A DNA stretch of 64,000 nt from Oenococcus kitaharae DSM 17330 (GTDB lineage: Bacteria; Bacillota; Bacilli; Lactobacillales; Lactobacillaceae). The stretch spans positions 1,187,119 to 1,251,118 of the forward strand of contig NZ_CM001398.1 in assembly GCF_000241055.1 (NCBI RefSeq). The letters run 5' to 3'. The position numbers were made by a program, and so were the translations under genes. Of the stretch, positions 43,363 through 52,593 are shown in pieces. Numbering within the stretch: the stretch's first letter is position 1; the number at the start of each line of letters is the position of its first letter. Under the pieces are notes generated by a model. The model did not search any database, was not told the DNA's origin, and was given only the letters and a program-made list of their open reading frames with translations.

Positions 43363-46300
43363 GCTTCAGATGTGTGTCAGATCAATGAGGTAGAACCCTG
43401 CACCATGTGCCATATCATCGGCATTGCCGCTTCAGATGTGTGTCAGATCAATGAGGTAGAACCCATAATCACCCAGCTAGGATTTGTACATGGCGCTTCA
43501 GATGTGTGTCAGATCAATGAGGTAGAACCCAAGAATTCTGTCAAATGCTAAAGACAGATAGCTTCAGATGTGTGTCAGATCAATGAGGTAGAACCCCACC
43601 ACTTTTTACAAGCTCTGTTCTAATGGGCTTCAGATGTGTGTCAGATCAATGAGGTAGAACCCGCTATATCGGCCAAACACAAGACCAACAAGGCTTCAGA
43701 TGTGTGTCAGATCAATGAGGTAGAACCCTTGCTTCTGTCGGGAATGCCGTGACTCAAGGCTTCAGATGTGTGTCAGATCAATGAGGTAGAACCCAAAGTT
43801 TGGTCATTTTTTTACCTCAATCATGCTTCAGATGTGTGTCAGATCAATGAGGTAGAACCCTTCAAACAAAGCAATTGGTCGAAACATTGGGCTTCAGATG
43901 TGTGTCAGATCAATGAGGTAGAACCCTGATACGATTGACTTTCAATATCACCAAACGCTTCAGATGTGTGTCAGATCAATGAGGTAGAACCCTAATTGAT
44001 ACAAACGGCGAAGTGTTAAGCAGCTTCAGATGTGTGTCAGATCAATGAGGTAGAACCCACTGTGATTTGCCTGTACGTGTGAAAAACGGCTTCAGATGTG
44101 TGTCAGATCAATGAGGTAGAACCCTGGAACGGTGCTGAGAACCAATGGTTATGCGCTTCAGATGTGTGTCAGATCAATGAGGTAGAACCCGTGATATTTG
44201 GATTAGGTGAAACAGAAACGGCTTCAGATGTGTGTCAGATCAATGAGGTAGAACCCACAACCTCAACTATTTGAGTGTTGGCAAGCGCTTCAGATGTGTG
44301 TCAGATCAATGAGGTAGAACCCGCAACGAATAGGCCGTACCGACCTATTCGTGCTTCAGATGTGTGTCAGATCAATGAGGTAGAACCCAAACGGATATTA
44401 TCAATTTGAGGTAATCGCGCTTCAGATGTGTGTCAGATCAATGAGGTAGAACCCTTCAGTGGCTCATAACCCATTGGCATTTGTGCTTCAGATGTGTGTC
44501 AGATCAATGAGGTAGAACCCATGATTTGAAAACAATCTTGCAGATAAAAGGCTTCAGATGTGTGTCAGATCAATGAGGTAGAACCCAACGCATTTGCTGG
44601 AATTCGGACACGCCACGCTTCAGATGTGTGTCAGATCAATGAGGTAGAACCCAGTACAATACGGATGAAATCAGCATGTCGAGCTTCAGATGTGTGTCAG
44701 ATCAATGAGGTAGAACCCATTCATGGGCTTAGGCACACACATGCGAGTGCTTCAGATGTGTGTCAGATCAATGAGGTAGAACCCACAATCGTGTGCTTAT
44801 CGCCACGCCATGGCGCTTCAGATGTGTGTCAGATCAATGAGGTAGAACCCGGTTGGATGACCATAATTTGCTGGGCTTTGGCTTCAGATGTGTGTCAGAT
44901 CAATGAGGTAGAACCCAATCCTTGAGCTAAATTACCGTTAATCGTAGCTTCAGATGTGTGTCAGATCAATGAGGTAGAACCCTTTATTACTCCTTTCAAG
45001 CTGACTGTTGGGGCTTCAGATGTGTGTCAGATCAATGAGGTAGAACCCTAGCTGCACTGGCAGAAACACGGGCATTAAGCTTCAGATGTGTGTCAGATCA
45101 ATGAGGTAGAACCCAAAATATCGTCAATACACAATCAGAAGGTTGCTTCAGATGTGTGTCAGATCAATGAGGTAGAACCCTTTCTGTCATCTCGATCCTT
45201 TCTAAATTAAGCTTCAGATGTGTGTCAGATCAATGAGGTAGAACCCAGAATGCGTTGTTTATCAAGGCTCAAAGTGGCTTCAGATGTGTGTCAGATCAAT
45301 GAGGTAGAACCCAGTTATCAAATCAAAATCGAGAGTATTAACGCTTCAGATGTGTGTCAGATCAATGAGGTAGAACCCGAGACCACTGGCTCTATGATGG
45401 AAAAGTAGGCTTCAGATGTGTGTCAGATCAATGAGGTAGAACCCCTACTTCTATTGAAGTAGTACTACCAAGCAGCTTCAGATGTGTGTCAGATCAATGA
45501 GGTAGAACCCAAGTAAATGGTACAAAAGCTCTCACAACGCGCTTCAGATGTGTGTCAGATCAATGAGGTAGAACCCTCTTGGCCGGTATCGGAAAGGGCA
45601 TTGCTAGCTTCAGATGTGTGTCAGATCAATGAGGTAGAACCCAATTGCTTAGAGAGCGATTTTTCAAACAATGCTTCAGATGTGTGTCAGATCAATGAGG
45701 TAGAACCCTACCACATTCTTCAACAGACTATCAGTCCTGCTTCAGATGTGTGTCAGATCAATGAGGTAGAACCCAACTAATTTATTCCTTTTAAGGAACA
45801 TATTGCTTCAGATGTGTGTCAGATCAATGAGGTAGAACCCGCGTATATGCTCAAACCGGAGTTCATAGAAGCTTCAGATGTGTGTCAGATCAATGAGGTA
45901 GAACCCATAGCGACGTTGGCTAAACAACCAAATGGGGCTTCAGATGTGTGTCAGATCAATGAGGTAGAACCCTTTATCAGGTTTCTCTAAATAGTTCTGC
46001 CAGCTTCAGATGTGTGTCAGATCAATGAGGTAGAACCCTACAAAGCCGTTGGTAATTTATCCGGTTCAGCTTCAGATGTGTGTCAGATCAATGAGGTAGA
46101 ACCCTTCACTTCCTCTTTTCTGAGCCCAGAAAATGCTTCAGATGTGTGTCAGATCAATGAGGTAGAACCCAAGCGGTGGTTCATGAAGCTCGCCAAAATT
46201 GCTTCAGATGTGTGTCAGATCAATGAGGTAGAACCCCTGATAAACGACGGAATTTTGTCCCTTGACGCTTCAGATGTGTGTCAGATCAATGAGGTAGAAC

Positions 46301-47160
46301 CCATTTCAAAGCAATTTCGCAAAAAGATCAAAGCTTCAGATGTGTGTCAGATCAATGAGGTAGAACCCGAAAGCAAATCTTATCTCGTGACGCAGGTGGC
46401 TTCAGATGTGTGTCAGATCAATGAGGTAGAACCCTAGAATCAATCCCCTGTGCTTCGTCTCTTGGCTTCAGATGTGTGTCAGATCAATGAGGTAGAACCC
46501 GAAGGCTACATCAAGACTGGTGTCGATCATGCTTCAGATGTGTGTCAGATCAATGAGGTAGAACCCCCGTTGGCATGCAACCAGATGCCAACAACCGCTT
46601 CAGATGTGCGTCAGATCAATGAGGTAGAACCCAACCGTTCAGTCCATAAACGCCGGCGCTATGCTTCAGATGTGTGTCAGATCAATGAGGTAGAACCCCG
46701 GCAAAGCGGAATAATCTTGTCACCTTCGGCTTCAGATGTGTGTCAGATCAATGAGGTAGAACCCTACAGCTTACAAAATACATAAAAGTATGCAGCTTCA
46801 GATGTGTGTCAGATCAATGAGGTAGAACCCTTATTTAAAAGCCGGTCAACATCCTTTTAAGCTTCAGATGTGTGTCAGATCAATGAGGTAGAACCCCATT
46901 TTTATCTGTAATGTCACTAAAAATATGCTTCAGATGTGTGTCAGATCAATGAGGTAGAACCCTACAGCTTACAAAATACATAAAAGTATGCAGCTTCAGA
47001 TGTGTGTCAGATCAATGAGGTAGAACCCTTTCCCGTGCGTGGGAAAACCCTGATTTAAGCTTCAGATGTGTGTCAGATCAATGAGGTAGAACCCCATGCT
47101 GGTCTTGTATGACACCAAACATGAGCTTCAGATGTGTGTCAGATCAATGAGGTAGAACTT
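43363..47160 (+). CRISPR. CRISPR array, 58 repeats and 57 spacers
   Basis: 36-bp repeats starting GCTTCAGATGTGTGTCAG and ending AATGAGGTAGAACCC, with 30-bp spacers; the 66-bp period holds from first to last repeat. Repeat 50 (46597) has one T-to-C change; the last repeat (47125) ends CTT instead of CCC, the usual decay at the leader-distal end. New spacers should therefore enter next to csn2. Orientation agrees with tracrRNA pairing at the repeat 5' end. Spacers 52 and 55 are identical. The repeats read as ASDVCQINEVEP in open frames; these are not genes. Confidence 0.99.
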
Positions 47161-47342
47161 ACTTTATCTCGCATAACTATTTGTGCTTGTGGCTCAGATA
47201 AATATCAAATCCAGTTAGCACCGCCAGATAGTTCTTTATATGATAGTTTGCAAATAAAATTGAGTGAAAATTCAAATTTCCTGTCGGAAAATCTCGTTTT
47301 AAACTAAAATTTAAATGGGTAAAGGGATTTAAAGGGGAGATT

Positions 47343-48014
47343 ATGAAGAGCGTTTTTTTATTGTGCGTAATAATTGCGTCAATTAGTTTGGTCTTATTTG
47401 TCGTTTCAGGAATTTTATTAATCTTAAAGAAATTTAGAACGGTTTCAAAAATCGTTCTTTTTCTATCGCCAATTTTACTTATTTTCGCGGTGTTTGGTGG
47501 ATGGGCTGCTAACAATCAATATCAAGCTAATCTGAGGCAAGCACGCATTGCCCGAGAAAAGCAGGATCGGAAAGCTGCCATTAAAGAATCAAGTAGCTAT
47601 AAGGCGGATGTGCTTGCCAGTGGCTATCTTGCTGGTTCGGAAATTGAAAAATCCGGATCTTATATTTACGGTAAGTGGCAAAACTATTTTAATGATGATA
47701 ATGCTGACTATAATTCAGACGGCATCACCAAAGTTGTTAACGCGGCTGTCAGTGACCAATCTAGTAACTTGTCTAAAGCACAGGCCAAGATTTCTTCTAT
47801 AGAAGATGATGTTTCCAAAATTAGGTTGATTTATGATAAATATCCACATGTCACACGGATTGCCAGCAATTACTCCAGCAGCAAAAAAATGCTGAACTTG
47901 CTGAATAAGTTTTATGATAATTGCTCGAATCCTGTTGGCACCTATAATGGTTGGACTGATAAATATAATAGTCTGGATAGTGATTTGGGCAATTTGTTAA
48001 AAAGCGACTATTGA
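47343..48014 (+). CDS. membrane-anchored hypothetical protein
   Basis: 223 residues. Two N-terminal hydrophobic helices (about 4-28 and 38-57), then a hydrophilic, serine-rich part predicted outside or in the cytoplasm. AAAGGGGA before the ATG supports it. Family not recognised. It starts about 180 bp after the array; the intervening DNA shows nothing else. Confidence 0.7.
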   Translation: MKSVFLLCVIIASISLVLFVVSGILLILKKFRTVSKIVLFLSPILLIFAVFGGWAANNQYQANLRQARIAREKQDRKAAIKESSSYKADVLASGYLAGSEIEKSGSYIYGKWQNYFNDDNADYNSDGITKVVNAAVSDQSSNLSKAQAKISSIEDDVSKIRLIYDKYPHVTRIASNYSSSKKMLNLLNKFYDNCSNPVGTYNGWTDKYNSLDSDLGNLLKSDY

Positions 48015-48129
48015 TTTTTTATTTGAATATTCAGATGTTCTTTGACACCCAATATCGTAACTTTTAGGCTTATGCTGTTTGTATAACTTGGTCGTTTTCA
48101 CACCACCGACCAAATCTAGAAAGCTGGGC

Positions 48130-49281
48130 ATGCCTATCAAATTTCAGAAGCTAAGAATCGTTATCGTTGGTGTTTTACTGATATTTATAGGGTGGACGAT
48201 TATCCACTTTTTCATTCTGACTTTGCCATCGAATACTGCCAGTTGGCCGAGTACTGAAAAATTGGCTGGCTACAAGCCGCCTTCAGCAAAGGTCAAAGCG
48301 TTCGCGAGGGCTTATCCGACCGATTATTGGGATAAGGAGACGCGCACACGTTATGTCTTTGACAAGTCGCAATACATCTCTGGGTTTTTTGTTGATGATA
48401 TCAACTTCATTAATCACTACTATATGGCTCGCGACCAGCATCACCCGGGTATTTTTGTGGTGGCCGTGCCAACGACTCATGGCCAAAACGCTGCCCAGCA
48501 AGCCGAACAGGCCTTTAAAAAACACAAACTTGATAAACGGCCGCATGACACGGCTTTACTGATTTATGTAGCGATTAAAGAACGCCAAGTATCGGTTGTG
48601 ACGGGCAGCGGTTTGCGCAGCAAGATAGGGAATAACGCTATTTCCTGGATTGTGAATGATGAAGATAAGCTCATGATGCAAAAGCAATCCTATGGTGAAG
48701 GCATTGATAAGATGGTTCGCCGTGCCGCGGGCCTGATCAATGTTTACATGGATCCAAGCGTCAAAGCTAAAACGAAAGCTAGCCAGCATGCGTATGCCCA
48801 GACTTATTTGCAGAAATTCAATCGTTTTATCCTGATTTTTTTGGCGATCGGATTAGTCCTAGTTATTGCGCTGCTTGTTTTCCTGTTGCCAAAAGGTCGC
48901 CGAAATAAGCAGATGCGTCTGGCACTTGTTTCTCTGCAGCCTGTCATTCAGCCAAATTTAGGAGAGATGACGCCTGTGCTGAAAGATAATTTAGTTCTGC
49001 TCGCTCAGGCCCTGCAGACTGTTGATGCTGATTTACTGACGCGCCTTAAAATCGCAGTCAACATGGTACGTTATGGACATCCTGATTCTTTAGGACTGAC
49101 GCAGGTTTTCAATGATTTTACTCGCGCGGTTAAGCTCTATGCGGATTATGGCGACAGCAAAGATTACCAGGGTGCCGAGATGACTTGGGCCAATCTGGCT
49201 TTGCCAACTTTCGATCCTGCGACCTTTGTTGCGGATTTGGCAGCTTTGGATGCATTGAAAAAGCGGGCTAACCTGAAATAA
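48130..49281 (+). CDS. TPM-domain membrane protein
   Basis: About 383 residues from ATG 48130; the frame is open from a TTG at 48079 and neither start has a good ribosome site. N-terminal helix (about 10-30), then a TPM domain: FFVDDINFINHYYMARDQ, GIFVVAVPTTHGQNA and DTALLIYVAIKERQVSVVTGSGL. A second helix (about 233-255) and a cytoplasmic tail follow. TPM proteins are envelope-associated, with roles in photosystem or envelope maintenance in other organisms; the role here is unknown. Confidence 0.75.
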   Translation: MPIKFQKLRIVIVGVLLIFIGWTIIHFFILTLPSNTASWPSTEKLAGYKPPSAKVKAFARAYPTDYWDKETRTRYVFDKSQYISGFFVDDINFINHYYMARDQHHPGIFVVAVPTTHGQNAAQQAEQAFKKHKLDKRPHDTALLIYVAIKERQVSVVTGSGLRSKIGNNAISWIVNDEDKLMMQKQSYGEGIDKMVRRAAGLINVYMDPSVKAKTKASQHAYAQTYLQKFNRFILIFLAIGLVLVIALLVFLLPKGRRNKQMRLALVSLQPVIQPNLGEMTPVLKDNLVLLAQALQTVDADLLTRLKIAVNMVRYGHPDSLGLTQVFNDFTRAVKLYADYGDSKDYQGAEMTWANLALPTFDPATFVADLAALDALKKRANLK

Positions 49282-49285
49282 TTTT

Positions 49286-49435
49286 TTATCGAGCTTTTAG
49301 CCACCAATGCAGGAATTGTGAGATGGCGATAATGACAATCACGCCGAGAAGGCCAGCCCAAAAAGATTTTGCTCCGAAGAAAAGCCAAAGAAAAATCGCG
49401 ATTAATTCAGCTGCAAAAATAAGATATTTGGTCAT
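49286..49435 (-). CDS. small membrane protein (49 residues)
   Basis: ATG preceded by AAGGAGCG at good distance. MTKYLIFAAELIAIFLWLFF begins one hydrophobic helix, a second is GLLGVIVIIAISQFL, and it ends HWWLKAR. Function unknown; its coding signals and amphipathic end look genuine. Confidence 0.65.
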   Translation of the reverse strand: MTKYLIFAAELIAIFLWLFFGAKSFWAGLLGVIVIIAISQFLHWWLKAR

Positions 49436-49537
49436 GTTTTCGCTCCTTGCTTTAATTATTCCTTATTTCGGGGAAGGTTGACAACTTATTACTAAAAGCT
49501 CCTATAATGATCTCAATCAAATCTGAAAGGAGTTTTT

Positions 49538-50503
49538 ATGTGCACATCAATTACGTATCAGACAGAGGATAATGTCCGCATGCTGGCTCGGACGATGGAT
49601 TTTTCATTTCAGCTGGGTGCCAAACCAATCTACATCCCGAAAAATTACCATTTTGCCACTTTGGCAGGGCAGTCAGGATTCACTGGCCGCGAAGCTTTTT
49701 TGGGCGCCGGTGCCAATGTCGGTGGCTATATATTCGCTGACGGACTCAATGCAGCGGGTTTTTCGATGGCCGCGCTCTATTTTTCAGAAAACGCTAAATA
49801 TGCTGATGAAGCCGATCCCGATAAGACAAATCTTGAATCTGCCGACTTGGTCGCTTGGGGATTAAGCCAGGCGTCATCTGTGGCGGATTTCATTGACCGT
49901 TTTAAAAAAGTCGTGATCGTCAATCAGGAAAATCGTTTCTTGAAAATTGTCGTCCCGCTGCATTGGGTGCTGGCTGATAAATCCGGTGTCTCAAAAGTCT
50001 TGGAAATCACGGCGAGCGGCGTACATTATTACGATAATCAGGTCGGCGTCATGACTAATTCGCCGGCGTATGGCTGGCACATGGAAAACTTGCGCCGTTA
50101 CAATCATTTGCAGCCGCAGGATCATGCTGATAGACAGTACGGCAGTTTTAAATCCATTTCTGACGGCCCTGGATATGGTGCATTGGGCTTGCCGGGCGAT
50201 TATAGTTCCGTTTCGCGTTTTATCAGAGCAGCTTTTTTGAGAAATTATATTGGCAAGACGACTGGCGGCGAGGCTGGCGCGAAGGCTGTTTTCCATCTTT
50301 TAAATGCTTTTGATATCCCTAAGGGTGTCAAAATTCAGGCTAATGGCGAGTCGGATTACACGCAGTACAAATGTGTCATGGATTTGACGAATTCAGCCTA
50401 TTATTTCCAGCTTTACGAGCAATTCGGGCCGGCAAAATATGCCTTGGATGCCCATCTGTTGGCGAGCGATCAAGTCGTGGAATTGGATAAAGCGACTGCA
50501 TGA
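49538..50503 (+). CDS. choloylglycine hydrolase family protein (bile salt hydrolase / penicillin V acylase type)
   Basis: 321 residues. Nucleophile Cys2 (MCTSITY) follows the initiator Met, as in Ntn hydrolases. ARTMDFSFQLG has the conserved Arg and Asp; GADGLNAAGFSMAALYF-like FADGLNAAGFSM near residue 68; VMTNSPAYGWHMENLRRY near residue 170 carries the Asn and Arg region. GAAAGGAG precedes the ATG. The natural substrate of a fermentation-niche species is unlikely to be bile; N-acyl compounds are possible. Confidence 0.88.
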   Translation: MCTSITYQTEDNVRMLARTMDFSFQLGAKPIYIPKNYHFATLAGQSGFTGREAFLGAGANVGGYIFADGLNAAGFSMAALYFSENAKYADEADPDKTNLESADLVAWGLSQASSVADFIDRFKKVVIVNQENRFLKIVVPLHWVLADKSGVSKVLEITASGVHYYDNQVGVMTNSPAYGWHMENLRRYNHLQPQDHADRQYGSFKSISDGPGYGALGLPGDYSSVSRFIRAAFLRNYIGKTTGGEAGAKAVFHLLNAFDIPKGVKIQANGESDYTQYKCVMDLTNSAYYFQLYEQFGPAKYALDAHLLASDQVVELDKATA

Positions 50504-50567
50504 TCATCTGAAATCAGCCCATTTCAAATAAGGCTATGATGGAGGTATACGAAATGGAGATGGAAAG

Positions 50568-51608
50568 ATGAAAGCAGGAATTTTTGTTGAAGCAGGCAAG
50601 ATTGAGACACAGGATCTGCCTAAACCGGAAATCAAGGCGCCGACTGATGCCATTTTGAAGATCGTTCGCGCCTGTGTCTGTGGTTCGGATTTGTGGTGGT
50701 ACCGCGGCATTTCCAAGCGCCAGCTGAATTCGCAAGTTGGCCATGAGGCGATTGGGATTGTTGAATCTGTTGGGTCGCAAGTTACAAATGTTAAACCGGG
50801 CGACTTTGTCATCGCACCATTCACACATGGCTGCGGTCATTGTGCTGCATGTTTAGCCGGATTTGATGGTGATTGCATGACGAAGACTGATTCTGAAATT
50901 GTGGGCTATCAGGCTGAATATCTGCGTTTTAAAAATGCTAATTGGGCCTTGGTCAAGATTCCGGGACAGCCTGAAGATTATAGCGATGAGCAGTTAAATG
51001 ACTTGCTGACGCTGGCTGATGTGATGGCGACTGGTTATCATGCGGCTGCCAGTGCTGAGGTTAAAGATGGCGATACAGTCGTTGTCATGGGCGATGGTGC
51101 CGTGGGCCTTTGCGGAATTATCGGTGCTAAATTGCTGGGTGCCAAACGGATTATTGCCATGAGCCGTCATGAAGACCGTCAGAAATTAGCCAAATCTTTC
51201 GGTGCTACTGATATCGTGCCAGAACGTGGTGACGCTGCTGTTGCTCGCGTCTTGGAGCTGACTAATGGCGCTGGTGCAGATGCTGTGCTGGAATGTGTCG
51301 GCACGGAGCAGTCCATTGATACAGCTGTCAAAGTCGGCCGTCCGGGCTCAATTGTCGGCCGTGTCGGTGTGCCGCAGAAGACTGAAATGGACACAAATGA
51401 TTTGTTCTGGCGCAACATCGGCCTGCGCGGCGGGATTGCATCTGTCACAACTTACGATCGTGGGGTATTGCTGGATGCTGTTTTGCAGGGCAAGATTCAT
51501 CCGGGCAAAGTCTTCACTAAGCGCTTTGATTTGGATCTTATCGAAGATGCCTATGCAGCTATGGACAAGCGTGAAGCGATCAAGTCACTGCTGGTTGTTA
51601 GTGCTTGA
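50568..51608 (+). CDS. zinc-dependent alcohol dehydrogenase family protein
   Basis: 346 residues. Catalytic zinc ligands: Cys38 region (ACVCGSDLWWYRG), GHEAIGIVESVG with His and Glu; the structural-zinc loop is partly changed (GCGHCAACLAGFDGDC keeps the cysteines). NAD(P) site VVMGDGAVGLCGI near residue 168. Resembles threonine or sorbitol dehydrogenase-like enzymes. Monocistronic, terminator at 51641. Confidence 0.9.
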   Translation: MKAGIFVEAGKIETQDLPKPEIKAPTDAILKIVRACVCGSDLWWYRGISKRQLNSQVGHEAIGIVESVGSQVTNVKPGDFVIAPFTHGCGHCAACLAGFDGDCMTKTDSEIVGYQAEYLRFKNANWALVKIPGQPEDYSDEQLNDLLTLADVMATGYHAAASAEVKDGDTVVVMGDGAVGLCGIIGAKLLGAKRIIAMSRHEDRQKLAKSFGATDIVPERGDAAVARVLELTNGAGADAVLECVGTEQSIDTAVKVGRPGSIVGRVGVPQKTEMDTNDLFWRNIGLRGGIASVTTYDRGVLLDAVLQGKIHPGKVFTKRFDLDLIEDAYAAMDKREAIKSLLVVSA

Positions 51609-51640
51609 TAGATTCATGTTGCAGAAATTTTGAGTAAATT

Positions 51641-51669
51641 AAAACCCAAGCAATTAAGCTTGGGTTTTC
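51641..51669. terminator. bidirectional terminator
   Basis: Perfect stem AAAACCCAAGC / GCTTGGGTTTT between the dehydrogenase (+) and the SDR gene (-). Confidence 0.88.
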
Positions 51670-51675
51670 TTTTGT

Positions 51676-52452
51676 TTAAGCGAGATGCGGCTGGCCAGTT
51701 GAAGCACTTGTACCGCCATCGACCGTCAGGATTGTGCCTGTGATGTAGGCAGCATCTGCTGAGGCCAAGAAGAGGACGGCAGGCGCAACGTCGGCCGGTT
51801 TTTCCACACGGCCCAAAGCAACACGGTTATTGTAGGGTACTAATTGTGCTGGGTTTTGGATGGCATTTTTCGTCATGTCAGACAGTGTGAAAGCTGGTGC
51901 CACGGCATTAATCCGGACACCGAAGGCGCCCCAATCAAGTGCTAGCGAACGGACGAAACCGTTAATCGCATGTTTGCTGGCATTATAAATGGCTTGTTTC
52001 CAATCTCCGAAACTTCCGGAGACAGAGGAGATGGCCACGAAATTACCTTTGCTTGCTTTTAAAGCCGGCAGGGCAGCTTGAGCTAGGTAGAAAAATGCAT
52101 CAACATTGATCGAGCGCAGCGTTTCCCAATCGGCGACGCTGACTTTATCAAAATCACCGCCCTTGAAGACTGCGGCATCACTGACGACGACATCCAATCT
52201 GTGAAAATGTTCCAAGATTTCTTCGACGATTTCATGAGCAGACTCGGGTTTTGAAATGTCTTCAGCGATAGCGAGTGTTTTTTCTGCTGGATAGCCGGCA
52301 AGTGTCTCCTGTAAAGCCGAAAGACGACGGCCAACGATCGCGACGCTGGCACCGTTTTGCAAAAAGGCCTGAGTGATTGCTCGGCCGATACCGCTGCCGC
52401 CTCCCGTGATCAGGACAACTTTATTTTCGAATTGATAGTGATTTTCTGTCAT
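51676..52452 (-). CDS. short-chain dehydrogenase/reductase
   Basis: 258 residues from ATG 52452, which has GAAAGGA upstream; the frame is open to 52476. Cofactor loop VLITGGGSGIGRAI near residue 15, catalytic Ser in ISSVSGSFG, and YNASK (catalytic Tyr and Lys) near residue 155. C-terminal TGTILTVDGG. NAD(P)-dependent oxidoreductase with unknown substrate. Confidence 0.92.
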   Translation of the reverse strand: MTENHYQFENKVVLITGGGSGIGRAITQAFLQNGASVAIVGRRLSALQETLAGYPAEKTLAIAEDISKPESAHEIVEEILEHFHRLDVVVSDAAVFKGGDFDKVSVADWETLRSINVDAFFYLAQAALPALKASKGNFVAISSVSGSFGDWKQAIYNASKHAINGFVRSLALDWGAFGVRINAVAPAFTLSDMTKNAIQNPAQLVPYNNRVALGRVEKPADVAPAVLFLASADAAYITGTILTVDGGTSASTGQPHLA

Positions 52453-52593
52453 TAATTTTCCTTTCGATTGTGCCAAAAAGGACGCAAGTTAATTATAGGC
52501 AACTTCGTTAGCAGCGACAATTTGCAATTGCTTCTGTAAAGACAGGGATTTTAGGTCATAATAAATAAAGTTCTGTTTTTTGAGGAGCTGGGG

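Noticed and set aside
43354-46785. Open reading frames with ASDVCQINEVEP repeated every 22 residues
   Set aside because: The period is the 66-bp CRISPR unit; the frames arise because 66 is divisible by three and spacers lack stops by chance. No ribosome sites.
47161-47342. Continuation of the CRISPR array or a second leader after the last repeat
   Set aside because: No further repeat-like sequence; the last repeat is degenerate at its 3' end, which marks the distal end.
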